From: CAYRHJ01 sp964424105 | GTDB taxonomy: Bacteria > Planctomycetota > Phycisphaerae > UBA1845 | Assembly (NCBI GenBank): GCA_964424105.1 | Contig: CAYRHJ010000013.1 | Location: 62,001 to 126,000 of the forward strand | Reading direction: 5' to 3' | Length of the DNA stretch: 64,000 nucleotides | Notes under the pieces: model-generated | Databases searched by the model: none | The model's input: the letters and a program-made list of their open reading frames with translations, nothing else | Told to the model about the DNA's origin: nothing | In this document: positions 16,658 to 25,708 of the stretch, piece after piece | How positions within the stretch are numbered: the first letter of the stretch is position 1 | How the letters are laid out: each line of letters begins with the position of its first letter | Made by a program: the position numbers and the translations under genes

Positions 16658-18577
16658 ATGTCATTGCAATCAAATGTGCGATGTGCATTCATGGTGATGG
16701 CCATCGCATTGATTCCGATTCACGGTTGCGAACGTCGGGCTGAAACATTGCCAACTGCGGCGGACGATGAATCGCATGGCGAGCACGATTCGCGTTCGGG
16801 TCTGGGGCGACAGTCCAGCGATGGGGCGCAGTCCGGACCTGGGCCTCAGTCCAGCCCGGTGGCCATTGACATGTCCCTGGGATGGTGTGCGGGGCACGGG
16901 GTGCCGGAATCTGTCTGCACTCGTTGCGACGCCTCGTTGATCGCGCGGTTTAAGGAGGCCGGCGACTGGTGCGGCGGTCACGACCTGCCCGAATCGCAAT
17001 GCACGATTTGCAACCCAGAAGTGCGGGAGCTGTGGGCTGCCTATGCACCGCAACCGCAACCCCAAGCGCAACCACAACCGCAAACGCAAGTGCAACCCGA
17101 CGCGCAAGCGAAAGTGCAACCCCACGCGCAACCGCAAGCGCAAGCGCAATCGGACGCGCACGGCGACGACGGTTGGCAATTGGAGCACGCCCCGCGATTG
17201 CTGACCGAGGCCAGTGATCCGCTGTGTCAGGTGGAAAACCTGCAAATTCAATTTCTAGATGCCAGTATCCTTCAAAAGGCTGGGATTGAAGTCGAGCCGG
17301 CGACCTTTCGTCTGATGTCGGCGACGCTCATTTTGCCGGCTGAGGTCGAGTTTGATGCCACACGTGTGACACGCGTGACGCCTCGTGTCGGGGGCGTGGT
17401 TCGGGCGGTTCCTGTGAATGTCGGGGACGTCGTTGAACCGGGCGATGTTCTGGCTGTGATGGACAGTCCGTTTCTCGGTGAAGCGAAGAACGAGTACATC
17501 GAACGATGGCAGAACCTGAAACTGGCCCATGCCGATTTCGAACGGGTCCAGACCATCGCGGGCGGTGTCAGCGAATTGATGGAACTTTGCAGGCCGGACA
17601 CGTCGTGGGAGAGCCTTCGTGTTGCGATCGGAGCTGCGCCGGTGGGCGAGGCGAAATCCAAATTCTTGCGGGCACACGCCGCGCTTCAACTCGCCCGTTC
17701 GGAATCCGAGCGGGAAGAATCGCTGGTCGAAAAGAACATCAGCAGTGAGCGAGAGGTTCAGGCTGCCCGTAGCGAGTTGGCGGCGGCTGAGGCGGACTTC
17801 ATGGCCATTCGGGAGGAAATCGCCTTTGATACACAACGAAAGCAATTGGCGGCGTCGCGCGACGTAGAAATAGCGAGAACGTCGCTGGAGTCAGCCAAGC
17901 GGCGACTTCACATTCTCGGGCTTTTGGCCGAACAGATCGACGCGGTGGGAAATGAACCGGACGAACAGCTATCGAGATTGGAGCTGCGCAGTCCCGCGTC
18001 GGGCCGGATCATCGAGCGATCGGTTTCGGTCGGGGAATCGGTTGAACCGAGCGATGAGCTGTTCACGGTGGCTGACGTGTCCAAGCTGTGGTTGAGATTG
18101 GACGCTTACGGGCAGGACTTGATACGGCTTCGCGCCGGGCAGCGCGTGCTGCTGACGGTGGACGGGATGAGCGGGATGAGTTTCGAGGGTGTTGTGTCGT
18201 GGATCGGCGATCAGGTGGATGCTCGATCACGCACGGTGCGGGTCCGTGCGGAGCTGCCCAATCCCGATGGTCTGTTGCGTGCGCGCATGTTCGGGCAGGC
18301 TCGAATCATTCTGCATGACAACGAGGAGGTGGTCACCGTTCCGGAGGAGGCGGTTCAGACCGATGGCTGTTGTCAACTGGTGTTCGTGCGGGAATCGGAC
18401 ACGGTCTTTCAGCCGCGGAAGGTGCTGCCGGGTGCGTCGTCGAATGGTTACGTGGAGATTCTCCAGGGTTTGCTGTCGGGCGAGGTGGTCGCGACGGTGG
18501 GCAGTTTTCTGATGAAGACGGAGATATTGAAGGGGAACATCGGGGCTGGTTGCTGTGAAGTCAACCCGGGAAGGTAG
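16658..18577 (+). CDS. Periplasmic adaptor (membrane fusion protein), CusB/CzcB-like, with N-terminal Cys/His motifs
   Basis: A 639-residue lipoprotein (lipobox PIHGC, near residue 24). After a low-complexity linker come two copies of a metal-binding-type motif, WCAGHGVPESVCTRC and WCGGHDLPESQCTIC, then a Pro/Gln-rich repeat (residues about 128-165; PQ/AQ units). The adaptor core follows: barrel-sandwich half near PRVGGVVRAVPVNVGD, a helical hairpin, the second lipoyl half LRSPASGRIIERSVSVGE, and the beta-barrel domain. This links the outer-membrane channel to the CusA-like pump 6 bp downstream. The open frame continues upstream through repeats; the ATG at 16658 is chosen for its signal sequence. 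Metal identity is not determinable. Confidence 0.88.
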   Translation: MSLQSNVRCAFMVMAIALIPIHGCERRAETLPTAADDESHGEHDSRSGLGRQSSDGAQSGPGPQSSPVAIDMSLGWCAGHGVPESVCTRCDASLIARFKEAGDWCGGHDLPESQCTICNPEVRELWAAYAPQPQPQAQPQPQTQVQPDAQAKVQPHAQPQAQAQSDAHGDDGWQLEHAPRLLTEASDPLCQVENLQIQFLDASILQKAGIEVEPATFRLMSATLILPAEVEFDATRVTRVTPRVGGVVRAVPVNVGDVVEPGDVLAVMDSPFLGEAKNEYIERWQNLKLAHADFERVQTIAGGVSELMELCRPDTSWESLRVAIGAAPVGEAKSKFLRAHAALQLARSESEREESLVEKNISSEREVQAARSELAAAEADFMAIREEIAFDTQRKQLAASRDVEIARTSLESAKRRLHILGLLAEQIDAVGNEPDEQLSRLELRSPASGRIIERSVSVGESVEPSDELFTVADVSKLWLRLDAYGQDLIRLRAGQRVLLTVDGMSGMSFEGVVSWIGDQVDARSRTVRVRAELPNPDGLLRARMFGQARIILHDNEEVVTVPEEAVQTDGCCQLVFVRESDTVFQPRKVLPGASSNGYVEILQGLLSGEVVATVGSFLMKTEILKGNIGAGCCEVNPGR

Positions 18578-18583
18578 CGGTCC

Positions 18584-21500
18584 ATGCTGAACGCAATCAT
18601 CAACTGGTCGCTGGGCCACCGGTTTCTGGTCATTGCGTTGAGTGTGCTGGTGGGGTTGAGCGGTGTGTTTGCGGCTGCACATCTGCCGATCGACGCCTTC
18701 CCGGACACGACACCGGTTCAGGTGCAGATCAATACGGTGGCTGCGGCGCTGACGCCACTGGAAGTCGAGCAGCAGATCACGTTTCCCATCGAACAATCCA
18801 TCAGCGGGTTGAAAGCGCTTCAGGAGGTGCGATCACTGTCGAAGTTTGGACTGTCGCAGGTGACGGTCATTTTCGAGGATGACATTGACATTTACCTGGC
18901 CCGACAACAAGTCACCGAACGACTGGGGACGGTGGAACTGTCAATGGGTCTGGACAGTCCCAAACTGGGACCAATGGCCACCGGACTGGGCGAAGTCTAT
19001 CACTACATTTTAACCAGTCCGACGCACAGCTTGAGCGAACTGCGGACCATTCAGGACTGGATCATCAAGCCACAGTTGCGAAGTGTCTCCGGAGTCGCGG
19101 AAGTCAATAGCTGGGGCGGTCGCGAGCGTCAGTATCAAGTGATTGTGGATCCGGCGCGCCTTTTGAAATACGACCTTTCACTGTTTGACGTCTTTGAAGC
19201 TCTTCGCCGGAACAATCTGAACGTCGGCGGCGGCATGCTCACGCGGGCCGGTGAATCATTGCTGGTGCAGGGGATCGGACTGATCACCACGCTCGAACAG
19301 GTCAAGAACGTGGTCATCCGATCCGAGCAGGGCGTTCCGATCCATATTCATCAAGTGGGCGACGTGATTGACGGCCACGAAATCCCTCGCGGCGCCGTGA
19401 CCTATGACGGTCGGGGCGAAGCGGTGTTGGGCTTGGGGTTCATGCTCATGGGTGAAAACACTCGCGACGTGACCGAGCGTTTGAAGGAGCAGATGAGTGC
19501 ACTTCGGCCCAGCCTTCCGGATGGTGTGGAGGTCACCACGGTTTATGACCGTACGGAGCTGGTCGATCTGGTGCTGCGGACGGTGAAGACGAACCTCTTG
19601 GAAGGCGCGTTGCTGGTCGTGGCTGTGTTGTTCGTTTTTCTGGGGAATCTTCGCGCGGGGTTGATTGTGGCGGTGGCGATTCCGCTTTCCATGCTCTGCG
19701 CGGCGAATGGCATGCTTCAGGCGGGCATCGCCGGAAGTCTGATGAGCTTGGGCGCCATCGATTTCGGACTGATCGTCGATAGCTCCGTCATTCAAATCGA
19801 AAACAGCGCCCGTCGTTTGGGGGAAAACACAGCCGGCCGGTCGCGCATCGACGTGGTGCGCGAGGCTGCCTTGGAAGTGCGTCGACCGACGTTGTTTGGT
19901 GAATTGATCATCATGATCGTTTATCTTCCCGTGCTGACGTTGGAGGGCGTCGAAGGGAAGCTTTTTCGTCCGATGGCCCTGACGGTCATCTTTGCGTTGC
20001 TCGGCTCGCTGGTGCTTTCGCTGACGCTGATGCCGGTGCTGGCGACGTTGTTCCTTCCGGACCAGGTTCAGGAGCGTGACCCCTGGATGGTGCGGGTGGC
20101 GAAGCGGATGTATGAACCGCTGCTGGACCTGGTGATGCGTCGGCGGGCATGGGTCATCGGTTGTACGGTGGCGGCGATGGCGATGGGCGTGGTATTGGCC
20201 ACTCGCCTGGGTTCGGTGTTCATCCCGCGATTGTCGGAGCAGGCCATCGTGGTGAACACGGTTCGTCTGGCGGGCGTTTCCATCGACGAATCGGTCCGTT
20301 ATGGAACGCAGATAGAAAACCTATTGCTTCAACAGTTTCCCCATGAGATCCAACACATCTGGACGCGCACGGGCACGGCGGAAGTCGCGACCGACGCGAT
20401 GGGTCTGGAAGTGTCCGACGTTTTCATCACGCTGACGCCACGCGACCAATGGACCCGCGCTGAACATCAGGCTGATCTCGTGGCTGAGATGGAAGCTGAA
20501 CTCGCGGGGATGCCCGCGATGCGAACGATCTTCGCCCAGCCGATCGAGTTGCGGGTTAATGAAATGATCGCGGGAATTCGCAGCGATCTTGGCGTGAAGA
20601 TCTTCGGTGACGATTTCGATATTCTCAATAAGCTGGCTAATCAAGTGGCGGAATCTTTGAAGGGCATTGCCGGGGCGAGCGACGTCACGGTGGAACAGTT
20701 GACCGGCCAACCGGTATTGGAAGTGCGTGTTCGGCAGGATCAACTGGCCCGCTTCGGCATATCTGCGGAGGATGTTTTGCAATTCGTCGCCGCGATCGGC
20801 AACGTGCGAGTGGGCGATATCCGGCAGGATCAGATTCGATTCCCCTTGGCGGTGCGGCTGCCGGATGAATATCGGACCGATCCCGAACGGGTCGGCCAAC
20901 TTCTGATTGCAACGCCTTCCGGTGCGCGAGTCCCGTTGCATCGGCTGGCTGAAATCGGCGTCGTGGAAGGGCCGTCCACCATTCAGCGGGAATGGAGCAA
21001 GCGACGCATCATCGTGCAGTGTAACGCCCGCGGGCGTGACATCGGCGGGTTGGTGGCTGATGCCCGGCAGCGCGTCGCGCGGGAGGTCAGCCTTCCGTCG
21101 GGATACTTCGTTCGCTTCGGCGGCCAATTCGAACATCTCGAACGTGCCAGCCGGCGTCTGCTGATTGTCGTGCCGCTGGCGCTGCTGCTCGTCGTTCTCT
21201 TGTTGTATATGACGTATGGTCGAGTCACGGACGTGCTGCGGATTTTCTTGACGCTTCCGCTTTCCGCGATCGGAGGCGTCGTTGCCCTGCACCTGCGTGA
21301 CCTTCCGTTCAGCGTATCGGCGGGGATTGGATTCGTGGCGATGTCAGGCGTTTCAGTGCTGGGTGACATGGTATTTGTTTCGTTTCTGCGCGATCTGCTG
21401 GACCGCGGCAAGGACCTTGGCGAAGCCATCCGCGAAGCGGCGCTGACCCGCATCCGGCCGGTGCTCATGACCGGGCTGGTGGCCAGCCTCGGTTTCATAC

Positions 21501-21646
21501 CGATGGCCCTGAACAGCGGCGTGGGGGCGGAAGTCCAGCGACCGCTGGCTACGGTGGTGATTGGCTGCGTGCTCACCTCGACTACGCTGACCCTGCTGGT
21601 TCTACCTGTGTTCTTTTCGATCCAAGGGCGAATGAAGACAGTTTGA
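18584..21646 (+). CDS. Heavy-metal efflux RND pump, CusA/CzcA-like
   Basis: A 1020-residue RND permease beginning MLNAIINWSLGHRFLVIALS with the family block LPIDAFPDTTPVQVQINT. The helix-4 motif IDFGLIVDSSVIQIEN matches the metal-exporter signature (DFGxxVDGxVVxxEN), with Ser in place of Gly. The second helix block includes LYMTYGRVTDVLRIFLTLPL and GFVAMSGVSVLGDMVFVSF. It is the last gene of the operon, starting 6 bp after the adaptor stop. Expected to expel a soft or divalent metal ion (Cu, Ag, Zn, Co) using the proton gradient; the duplicated Cys/His motifs in the adaptor favour copper or a similar soft metal (inference). Confidence 0.93.
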   Translation: MLNAIINWSLGHRFLVIALSVLVGLSGVFAAAHLPIDAFPDTTPVQVQINTVAAALTPLEVEQQITFPIEQSISGLKALQEVRSLSKFGLSQVTVIFEDDIDIYLARQQVTERLGTVELSMGLDSPKLGPMATGLGEVYHYILTSPTHSLSELRTIQDWIIKPQLRSVSGVAEVNSWGGRERQYQVIVDPARLLKYDLSLFDVFEALRRNNLNVGGGMLTRAGESLLVQGIGLITTLEQVKNVVIRSEQGVPIHIHQVGDVIDGHEIPRGAVTYDGRGEAVLGLGFMLMGENTRDVTERLKEQMSALRPSLPDGVEVTTVYDRTELVDLVLRTVKTNLLEGALLVVAVLFVFLGNLRAGLIVAVAIPLSMLCAANGMLQAGIAGSLMSLGAIDFGLIVDSSVIQIENSARRLGENTAGRSRIDVVREAALEVRRPTLFGELIIMIVYLPVLTLEGVEGKLFRPMALTVIFALLGSLVLSLTLMPVLATLFLPDQVQERDPWMVRVAKRMYEPLLDLVMRRRAWVIGCTVAAMAMGVVLATRLGSVFIPRLSEQAIVVNTVRLAGVSIDESVRYGTQIENLLLQQFPHEIQHIWTRTGTAEVATDAMGLEVSDVFITLTPRDQWTRAEHQADLVAEMEAELAGMPAMRTIFAQPIELRVNEMIAGIRSDLGVKIFGDDFDILNKLANQVAESLKGIAGASDVTVEQLTGQPVLEVRVRQDQLARFGISAEDVLQFVAAIGNVRVGDIRQDQIRFPLAVRLPDEYRTDPERVGQLLIATPSGARVPLHRLAEIGVVEGPSTIQREWSKRRIIVQCNARGRDIGGLVADARQRVAREVSLPSGYFVRFGGQFEHLERASRRLLIVVPLALLLVVLLLYMTYGRVTDVLRIFLTLPLSAIGGVVALHLRDLPFSVSAGIGFVAMSGVSVLGDMVFVSFLRDLLDRGKDLGEAIREAALTRIRPVLMTGLVASLGFIPMALNSGVGAEVQRPLATVVIGCVLTSTTLTLLVLPVFFSIQGRMKTV

Positions 21647-22274
21647 GGGGCCATGCACAAACTCTTGGAGACGCGATCGAGCGGACCGAGTCGTCGAAGG
21701 TCGAAACGTGCCGGTGTTATCGGTCGTGGCGATCCGTGACCGAAAACGAATGAATTCACATCGGAACCTCAAGGATCACTAGCAAAAGAAGACCGCTCAC
21801 TTCGCGCTCGCGGCTCGTAAAGACGCGGCCGGGGTCGTAAAGACCGCTCGCTTCGCGCTCGCGGCTCGTAAAGACGCGGGCGGGGGTCGGAAAGACCGCT
21901 CGCTTCGCGCTCGCGGCTCGTAAAAGACTTGGAAACGGTTCAGGGATTTGCGGACGTAGTTAAAGGCGATCAGGAGGGCGGTCGAATGTGACAGACAGGT
22001 GAATGTATGCGCGGTGTCGGTGCGCGCGGGCGGGGGCGTGCCGTGGAAGGCGGAAGGTCGAAGGTAAAAGCGGTGGGGCAGCCATGCTCGTGAAAATGGA
22101 TCGCTCGCTTTGCGGTCGCGGCTCGTTTGGGAAGCGGATGGAACCTGCCCTACGGACTCCGAAGGCCGATCATCGCGACTCCACCCATCGCTGCGCGATG
22201 GATGGGGCACGCCGCTGCCACTGTTGGAAGAGAAGACCGCTCCCTAACAGTCGCGGCTCTGTTAAGAGCAGATT
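21647..22274. repeat. Spacer with 51-bp tandem array and other hairpin repeats
   Basis: No gene in 628 bp. Three near-identical copies of GACCGCTC-AC/GC-TTCGCGCTCGCGGCTCGTAAA are spaced 51-52 bp apart (21791, 21842, 21894), with diverged GC-rich spacer. Further copies and other families follow: GATCGCTCGC...GCGGCTCG (22099-22126), the CCATCGC-tgc-GCGATGG hairpin (22184-22202) and GACCGCTCC...GCGGCTCTGTTAAGAG (22235-22268). The last sits immediately before the STAS gene. Confidence 0.75.
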
Positions 22275-22625
22275 ATGAAAACTGGAAACGGTGACAACGG
22301 CAAGGGTTTCGTCCTGATCGGCAAGGGAGCCTTGGTGGGTCCGGCGGGGAGTGCGGTGGCCCAGCAACTTCAGGAGGCCATTGCGTCGGGGAAGGTTGAC
22401 GTTTCGATCGATCTGCACGCGGTATCGATGATGGACAGCGCGATGTTGGAGTGCCTGTTGAAGGGACGGGACGACTGCCGGGCGGGCGGCGGCAGCTTCA
22501 CGCTGCTGCATCCCAGCGAACCGGCCACGAAGATTTTGAAATTGACGCGCCTGGACCGCGAGTTTGCCATGGAAGGTCGAGGGTCGGAGGTCGAGGGTCG
22601 AAGGTCGAAAGAGGTGGAGGAATGA
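22275..22625 (+). CDS. STAS-domain anti-sigma-factor antagonist-like protein
   Basis: A 116-residue single STAS domain (residues about 12-100), the fold of SpoIIAA/RsbV. The phosphorylation-site loop reads VSMMDSAMLECLL, in which Ser55 aligns with Ser58 of SpoIIAA (DSSGLG). The C-terminal 15-20 residues (GRGSEVEGRRSKEVEE) are translated from a simple GGTCGA-type DNA repeat (22574-22610). The stop overlaps the start of the PilB gene (ATGA, 22622-22625), so the two proteins should be made together. In partner switching, a STAS protein is phosphorylated by a GHKL kinase and dephosphorylated by a PP2C phosphatase; no such kinase is encoded nearby. Confidence 0.82.
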   Translation: MKTGNGDNGKGFVLIGKGALVGPAGSAVAQQLQEAIASGKVDVSIDLHAVSMMDSAMLECLLKGRDDCRAGGGSFTLLHPSEPATKILKLTRLDREFAMEGRGSEVEGRRSKEVEE

Positions 22626-24331
22626 CCGTCGCGACGGCGAAAGCCAGCCTGGGCGAGCTGCTGATCGAGCGGGGCATCGTCACGCAGGAGCAGCTCACGG
22701 AAGCGTTGGCGACGCAAGCATCGTTGGGCCTGCCGCTGGGTGAAACGCTGATCCGCCTGGGTATGGCTAAGCCCTCGCAGGTTTTTCCGGTCCTTCAATC
22801 ACAATTGAACGTGCCCTGGGCGGATCTTTCGGAAGGGCTGGTGGACACGCGGGTGGTGAGGCTGATACCGCAGAGCAAGGCTGAGCGCTACGGGGTGCTG
22901 GCGATGTTTCGCGTGCGAAACCGCATGACGGTGGCGATGAGCGATCCGCGGGCCATTTTCGTCATTGACGAATTCGAGCAGATGACCGGCTTCACCGTGC
23001 AGCCGGTGCTGGTCTCGCAGACGGACGTGCGGTCGGCCATCAAGAGGTACTACGCCGAGCTGGCGTTTGAAAGCGAAGAAGACGCGGCGGTTTCGGGTTC
23101 GATCGTTGGAAGCGCTTTGCAAGATGAAGAGGCGGCATCGGTAGCTGCGGTGGCGATGAAGGAGGAGGTCGACGACAAAAGTCCGATCGTCAACCTGGTG
23201 AACGTGATCTTGACGAACGCGGCGCGGGAGGGGGCCAGCGACGTGCACATCGAGCCGGCTCGAAAGAACATCTGCGTTCGATATCGAATCGACGGGGCGT
23301 TGCGCGAGGTGATGACGCCGAAGCTGGCGTTGATGCCGGCATTGATTTCGCGCTTGAAGGTGATGACCAAGATGGACATCGCCGAACATCGTCGTCCGCA
23401 GGACGGCAGGACGATGATCCGGGTGGATTCGCGGCAGGTGGACGTGCGAGCGTCGTGCATGCCCACGACGGGCGGCGAGAAGATGGCGTTGCGACTGCTG
23501 GACCGCGACGGTGTCCGGTTGAACCTGGAAGACCTGGGCATGCGGCAGGAGATGCGTGAACGGCTGCAAGGCATCTTGGCGAAACCCCACGGAATGATTT
23601 TGGCCACCGGACCGACCGGGTCGGGCAAAACGACGACGTTGTATTGTCTGTTGGATACGCTGCGCGGGGTGGAGCGGAACGTGGTGAGCATCGAAGACCC
23701 CGTTGAATATGAACTGGATTACGTGAATCAGGTGCAGGTGAACGAGTCGATCGGATTGACGTTCGCGTCCGTGCTGCGGACGTTTCTGCGACAGGATCCG
23801 GATTACATCATGGTGGGCGAAATTCGAGATCAGGAGACGGCCAAGATGGCAGTGCAGGCCGCCCTGACCGGGCACCTGGTTCTGTCGACGCTGCACACCA
23901 ACGACTCGGTGGCGACGGTGGCGAGGCTGATGAACATCGGCATTGACCCGATGATGCTGGCGGCGGGATTGACGGCGATTATCGCCCAGCGTCTGGTGCG
24001 GACGAACTGCCCCAAGTGTACGCAGCCGGATCATCCATCTGCGGAGGTCGTGGCGGCGTGGCGAATTGTCGGGGAGGGTCCGCATCATTTCAAGCGCGGC
24101 ACCGGATGTGCGCATTGTTTCGGTACGGGGTTGCGGGGTCGAATGGCCATCTATGAACTTCTGACGGTGACGGAGGACTTGAAGATCGCGATCGGTGAAG
24201 GAGCGGGCATCGAGCATCTGCGATCCATCGCCAAGAATTGTGGGCTGTCGGGTCTGGCCGCGGAGGGCGGTTTGTGGGCGGCGGCCGGGCGAACGACGAT
24301 GGAGGAGGTACTGTCGGTCGTGGATTTCTAG
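22622..24331 (+). CDS. pilB: Type IV pilus / type II secretion assembly ATPase (PilB/GspE)
   Basis: 569-residue hexameric traffic ATPase. The N-terminal domain (residues 1-150; LGELLIERGIVTQEQLTEAL) is the MshEN/GspE-N type. The motor domain has ARKNICVRYRIDG, Walker A GPTGSGKTTTLYCL (about residue 329), the Asp box VVSIEDPVEYE, Walker B VGEIRDQETA and the His box TGHLVLSTLHTND. A zinc tetracysteine lies near residues 462-498 (CPKC...CAHC). The start is the ATG overlapping the STAS stop, with GGAGG next to it; an upstream open frame overlaps the STAS gene and is not used. It powers pilin polymerisation through the PilC platform encoded downstream. Confidence 0.93.
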   Translation: MTVATAKASLGELLIERGIVTQEQLTEALATQASLGLPLGETLIRLGMAKPSQVFPVLQSQLNVPWADLSEGLVDTRVVRLIPQSKAERYGVLAMFRVRNRMTVAMSDPRAIFVIDEFEQMTGFTVQPVLVSQTDVRSAIKRYYAELAFESEEDAAVSGSIVGSALQDEEAASVAAVAMKEEVDDKSPIVNLVNVILTNAAREGASDVHIEPARKNICVRYRIDGALREVMTPKLALMPALISRLKVMTKMDIAEHRRPQDGRTMIRVDSRQVDVRASCMPTTGGEKMALRLLDRDGVRLNLEDLGMRQEMRERLQGILAKPHGMILATGPTGSGKTTTLYCLLDTLRGVERNVVSIEDPVEYELDYVNQVQVNESIGLTFASVLRTFLRQDPDYIMVGEIRDQETAKMAVQAALTGHLVLSTLHTNDSVATVARLMNIGIDPMMLAAGLTAIIAQRLVRTNCPKCTQPDHPSAEVVAAWRIVGEGPHHFKRGTGCAHCFGTGLRGRMAIYELLTVTEDLKIAIGEGAGIEHLRSIAKNCGLSGLAAEGGLWAAAGRTTMEEVLSVVDF

Positions 24332-24658
24332 GCGGCTTGGAAGGCGTAACGCAATGGGGCTGCCTGTCGTTCGAATTGACAGGAAGACCGCTCCCTGAAT
24401 AGGTGGTTTCTGGAGTTAGTGGCGCGGTTCGGGTGCCATGGACTGCGTCGTCCGTTTGCCATACTGGACGCTCCCGCCTTGGTCGCGTCCAGGGTCGCGG
24501 CTCTGTTAAGAGGCGGGTGAAAGGTTTGGGGCGTCAATGACTGCCGGCAACTCTGGATTCCGGCGTTCGCCGGAATGACGCATGTGAGCGGTCGCCGGAA
24601 TGACGCATGCGTGCGGTCGCGGCTCGGAAGGGCGCGGTGTGGCTGGGGGATTTCGATC
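24332..24658. repeat. Spacer with long composite repeat and hairpin repeat before pilT
   Basis: Holds an inverted, long copy of composite repeat family R2 (24386-24512, from GACCGCTCCCTGA to GCGGCTCTGTTAAGAG), which matches 46605-46711 closely on the opposite strand, then a 55-bp unit (about 24526-24580, with GGGGCGTC, ATGACTGCCGGCA and the ATTCCGGCGTTCGCCGGAAT hairpin). The 55-bp unit recurs at 25803-25860 ahead of pilC. No gene. Confidence 0.75.
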
Positions 24659-25708
24659 ATGACGACAATAGAAAGCGTTCTACAGACGGCGCACGACCGC
24701 GGCGCGTCGGACGTCGTGCTGCTGGCGGACTCGACTCCGTTCATGCGTTTGGAGGGTCAGTGGTTGCCGATTGCCGGCGGGGCGATGTCGGCGGCGGAGT
24801 GTAACGAGCTGGTGTCGTCGCTGATTCCATCGGATCGTTTGGCGACGTTGCAGCGCGAGCGGGAACTCAATTTTTCGACGCACGTCGAGCCGTTTGGACG
24901 CCTGCGGTTCAATGCCCATTACCAGCGAGATTCCCTGGCGGCAACGATTCGTTTGATTTGGCCACGGGTGCGAACGATCGAGGAGCTGGGTCTTCGAGCG
25001 GAATTGGCCAAGGCGGCGCTGCGCCATCAGGGGTTGATTCTGGTTTGCGGGCGTGCGGGGGCGGGCAAGTCGACGACGCTGGCGGCGATGGTTCACCATG
25101 TTCTGGAAAATCGGCGGGCCCACGTTATCACCATCGAGGATCCGATCGAGTTCGTGCATGGGAATGGCATCGGCGTGTGCGAGCAGCGCGAGCTACAGTC
25201 CGACACGCTGAATTGGCAGGAGGCGCTCAAGAACGTGCTGCGTCAGTCGCCGGATGTGATCGTCATCGGCGAGTTGCAAAACCGCGACAGCATCGCCACG
25301 GCGGTCACGGCGGCGGAGACGGGTCACCTGGTGATGGCCAGCCTGCACGCCCAGGACGCGGTTCAATGCATCAGCCGCGTCGTTGACGTCTTTCCCGCCG
25401 ATCAACAGGCCCAGATCCGCTTGCAGCTTTCCAATACGTTGGCGGCGGTGCTGGCTCAGGAACTGGTTCCGTCGCTCGACAAGGGTCGTGTGTTGGCGAC
25501 GGAGTTTATCCTGGTGAACGGAGCCATACGTAATCTGATCCGCACGGGCGATTACATTCAGATTCACAACAGCGTTTTGGGTGGTCGAGCCCAGGGGATG
25601 CATACCATGCAGGATTCGCTGGAACGACTGCTGGAACGAGGCGTTATATCGCAGGAAGAAATGATCCACCGCATGAACGAGAATCGGCAGATGAGCATGG
25701 CGCGCTAG
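24659..25708 (+). CDS. pilT: PilT-type retraction ATPase
   Basis: 349 residues from the ATG at 24659, which begins MTTIESVLQTAHDRGASDVV, the normal PilT N-terminus. The RecA-like domain shows Walker A CGRAGAGKSTT (about residue 130), HVITIEDPIEFVHGN, VIVIGELQNRDSIATA (Walker B region) and the His box TGHLVMASLHAQD, followed by FPADQQAQIRLQLSNTLAAV. It lacks the N-terminal extension and zinc tetracysteine of PilB, as expected for a retraction motor. Its presence supports a type IV pilus rather than a pure type II secretion system. Confidence 0.9.
   Translation: MTTIESVLQTAHDRGASDVVLLADSTPFMRLEGQWLPIAGGAMSAAECNELVSSLIPSDRLATLQRERELNFSTHVEPFGRLRFNAHYQRDSLAATIRLIWPRVRTIEELGLRAELAKAALRHQGLILVCGRAGAGKSTTLAAMVHHVLENRRAHVITIEDPIEFVHGNGIGVCEQRELQSDTLNWQEALKNVLRQSPDVIVIGELQNRDSIATAVTAAETGHLVMASLHAQDAVQCISRVVDVFPADQQAQIRLQLSNTLAAVLAQELVPSLDKGRVLATEFILVNGAIRNLIRTGDYIQIHNSVLGGRAQGMHTMQDSLERLLERGVISQEEMIHRMNENRQMSMAR

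Noticed and set aside
21791..21923. Regular repeat array resembling CRISPR
   Set aside because: Only three units, spacer DNA is similar between units rather than unique, no cas genes, and single copies of the unit lie elsewhere in the window. It is a tandem extragenic repeat.
22451..22621. Extended N-terminus for pilB overlapping the STAS gene
   Set aside because: The upstream frame translates STAS-coding DNA out of frame; the ATGA overlap start with adjacent GGAGG and a normal GspE-N start is far better.
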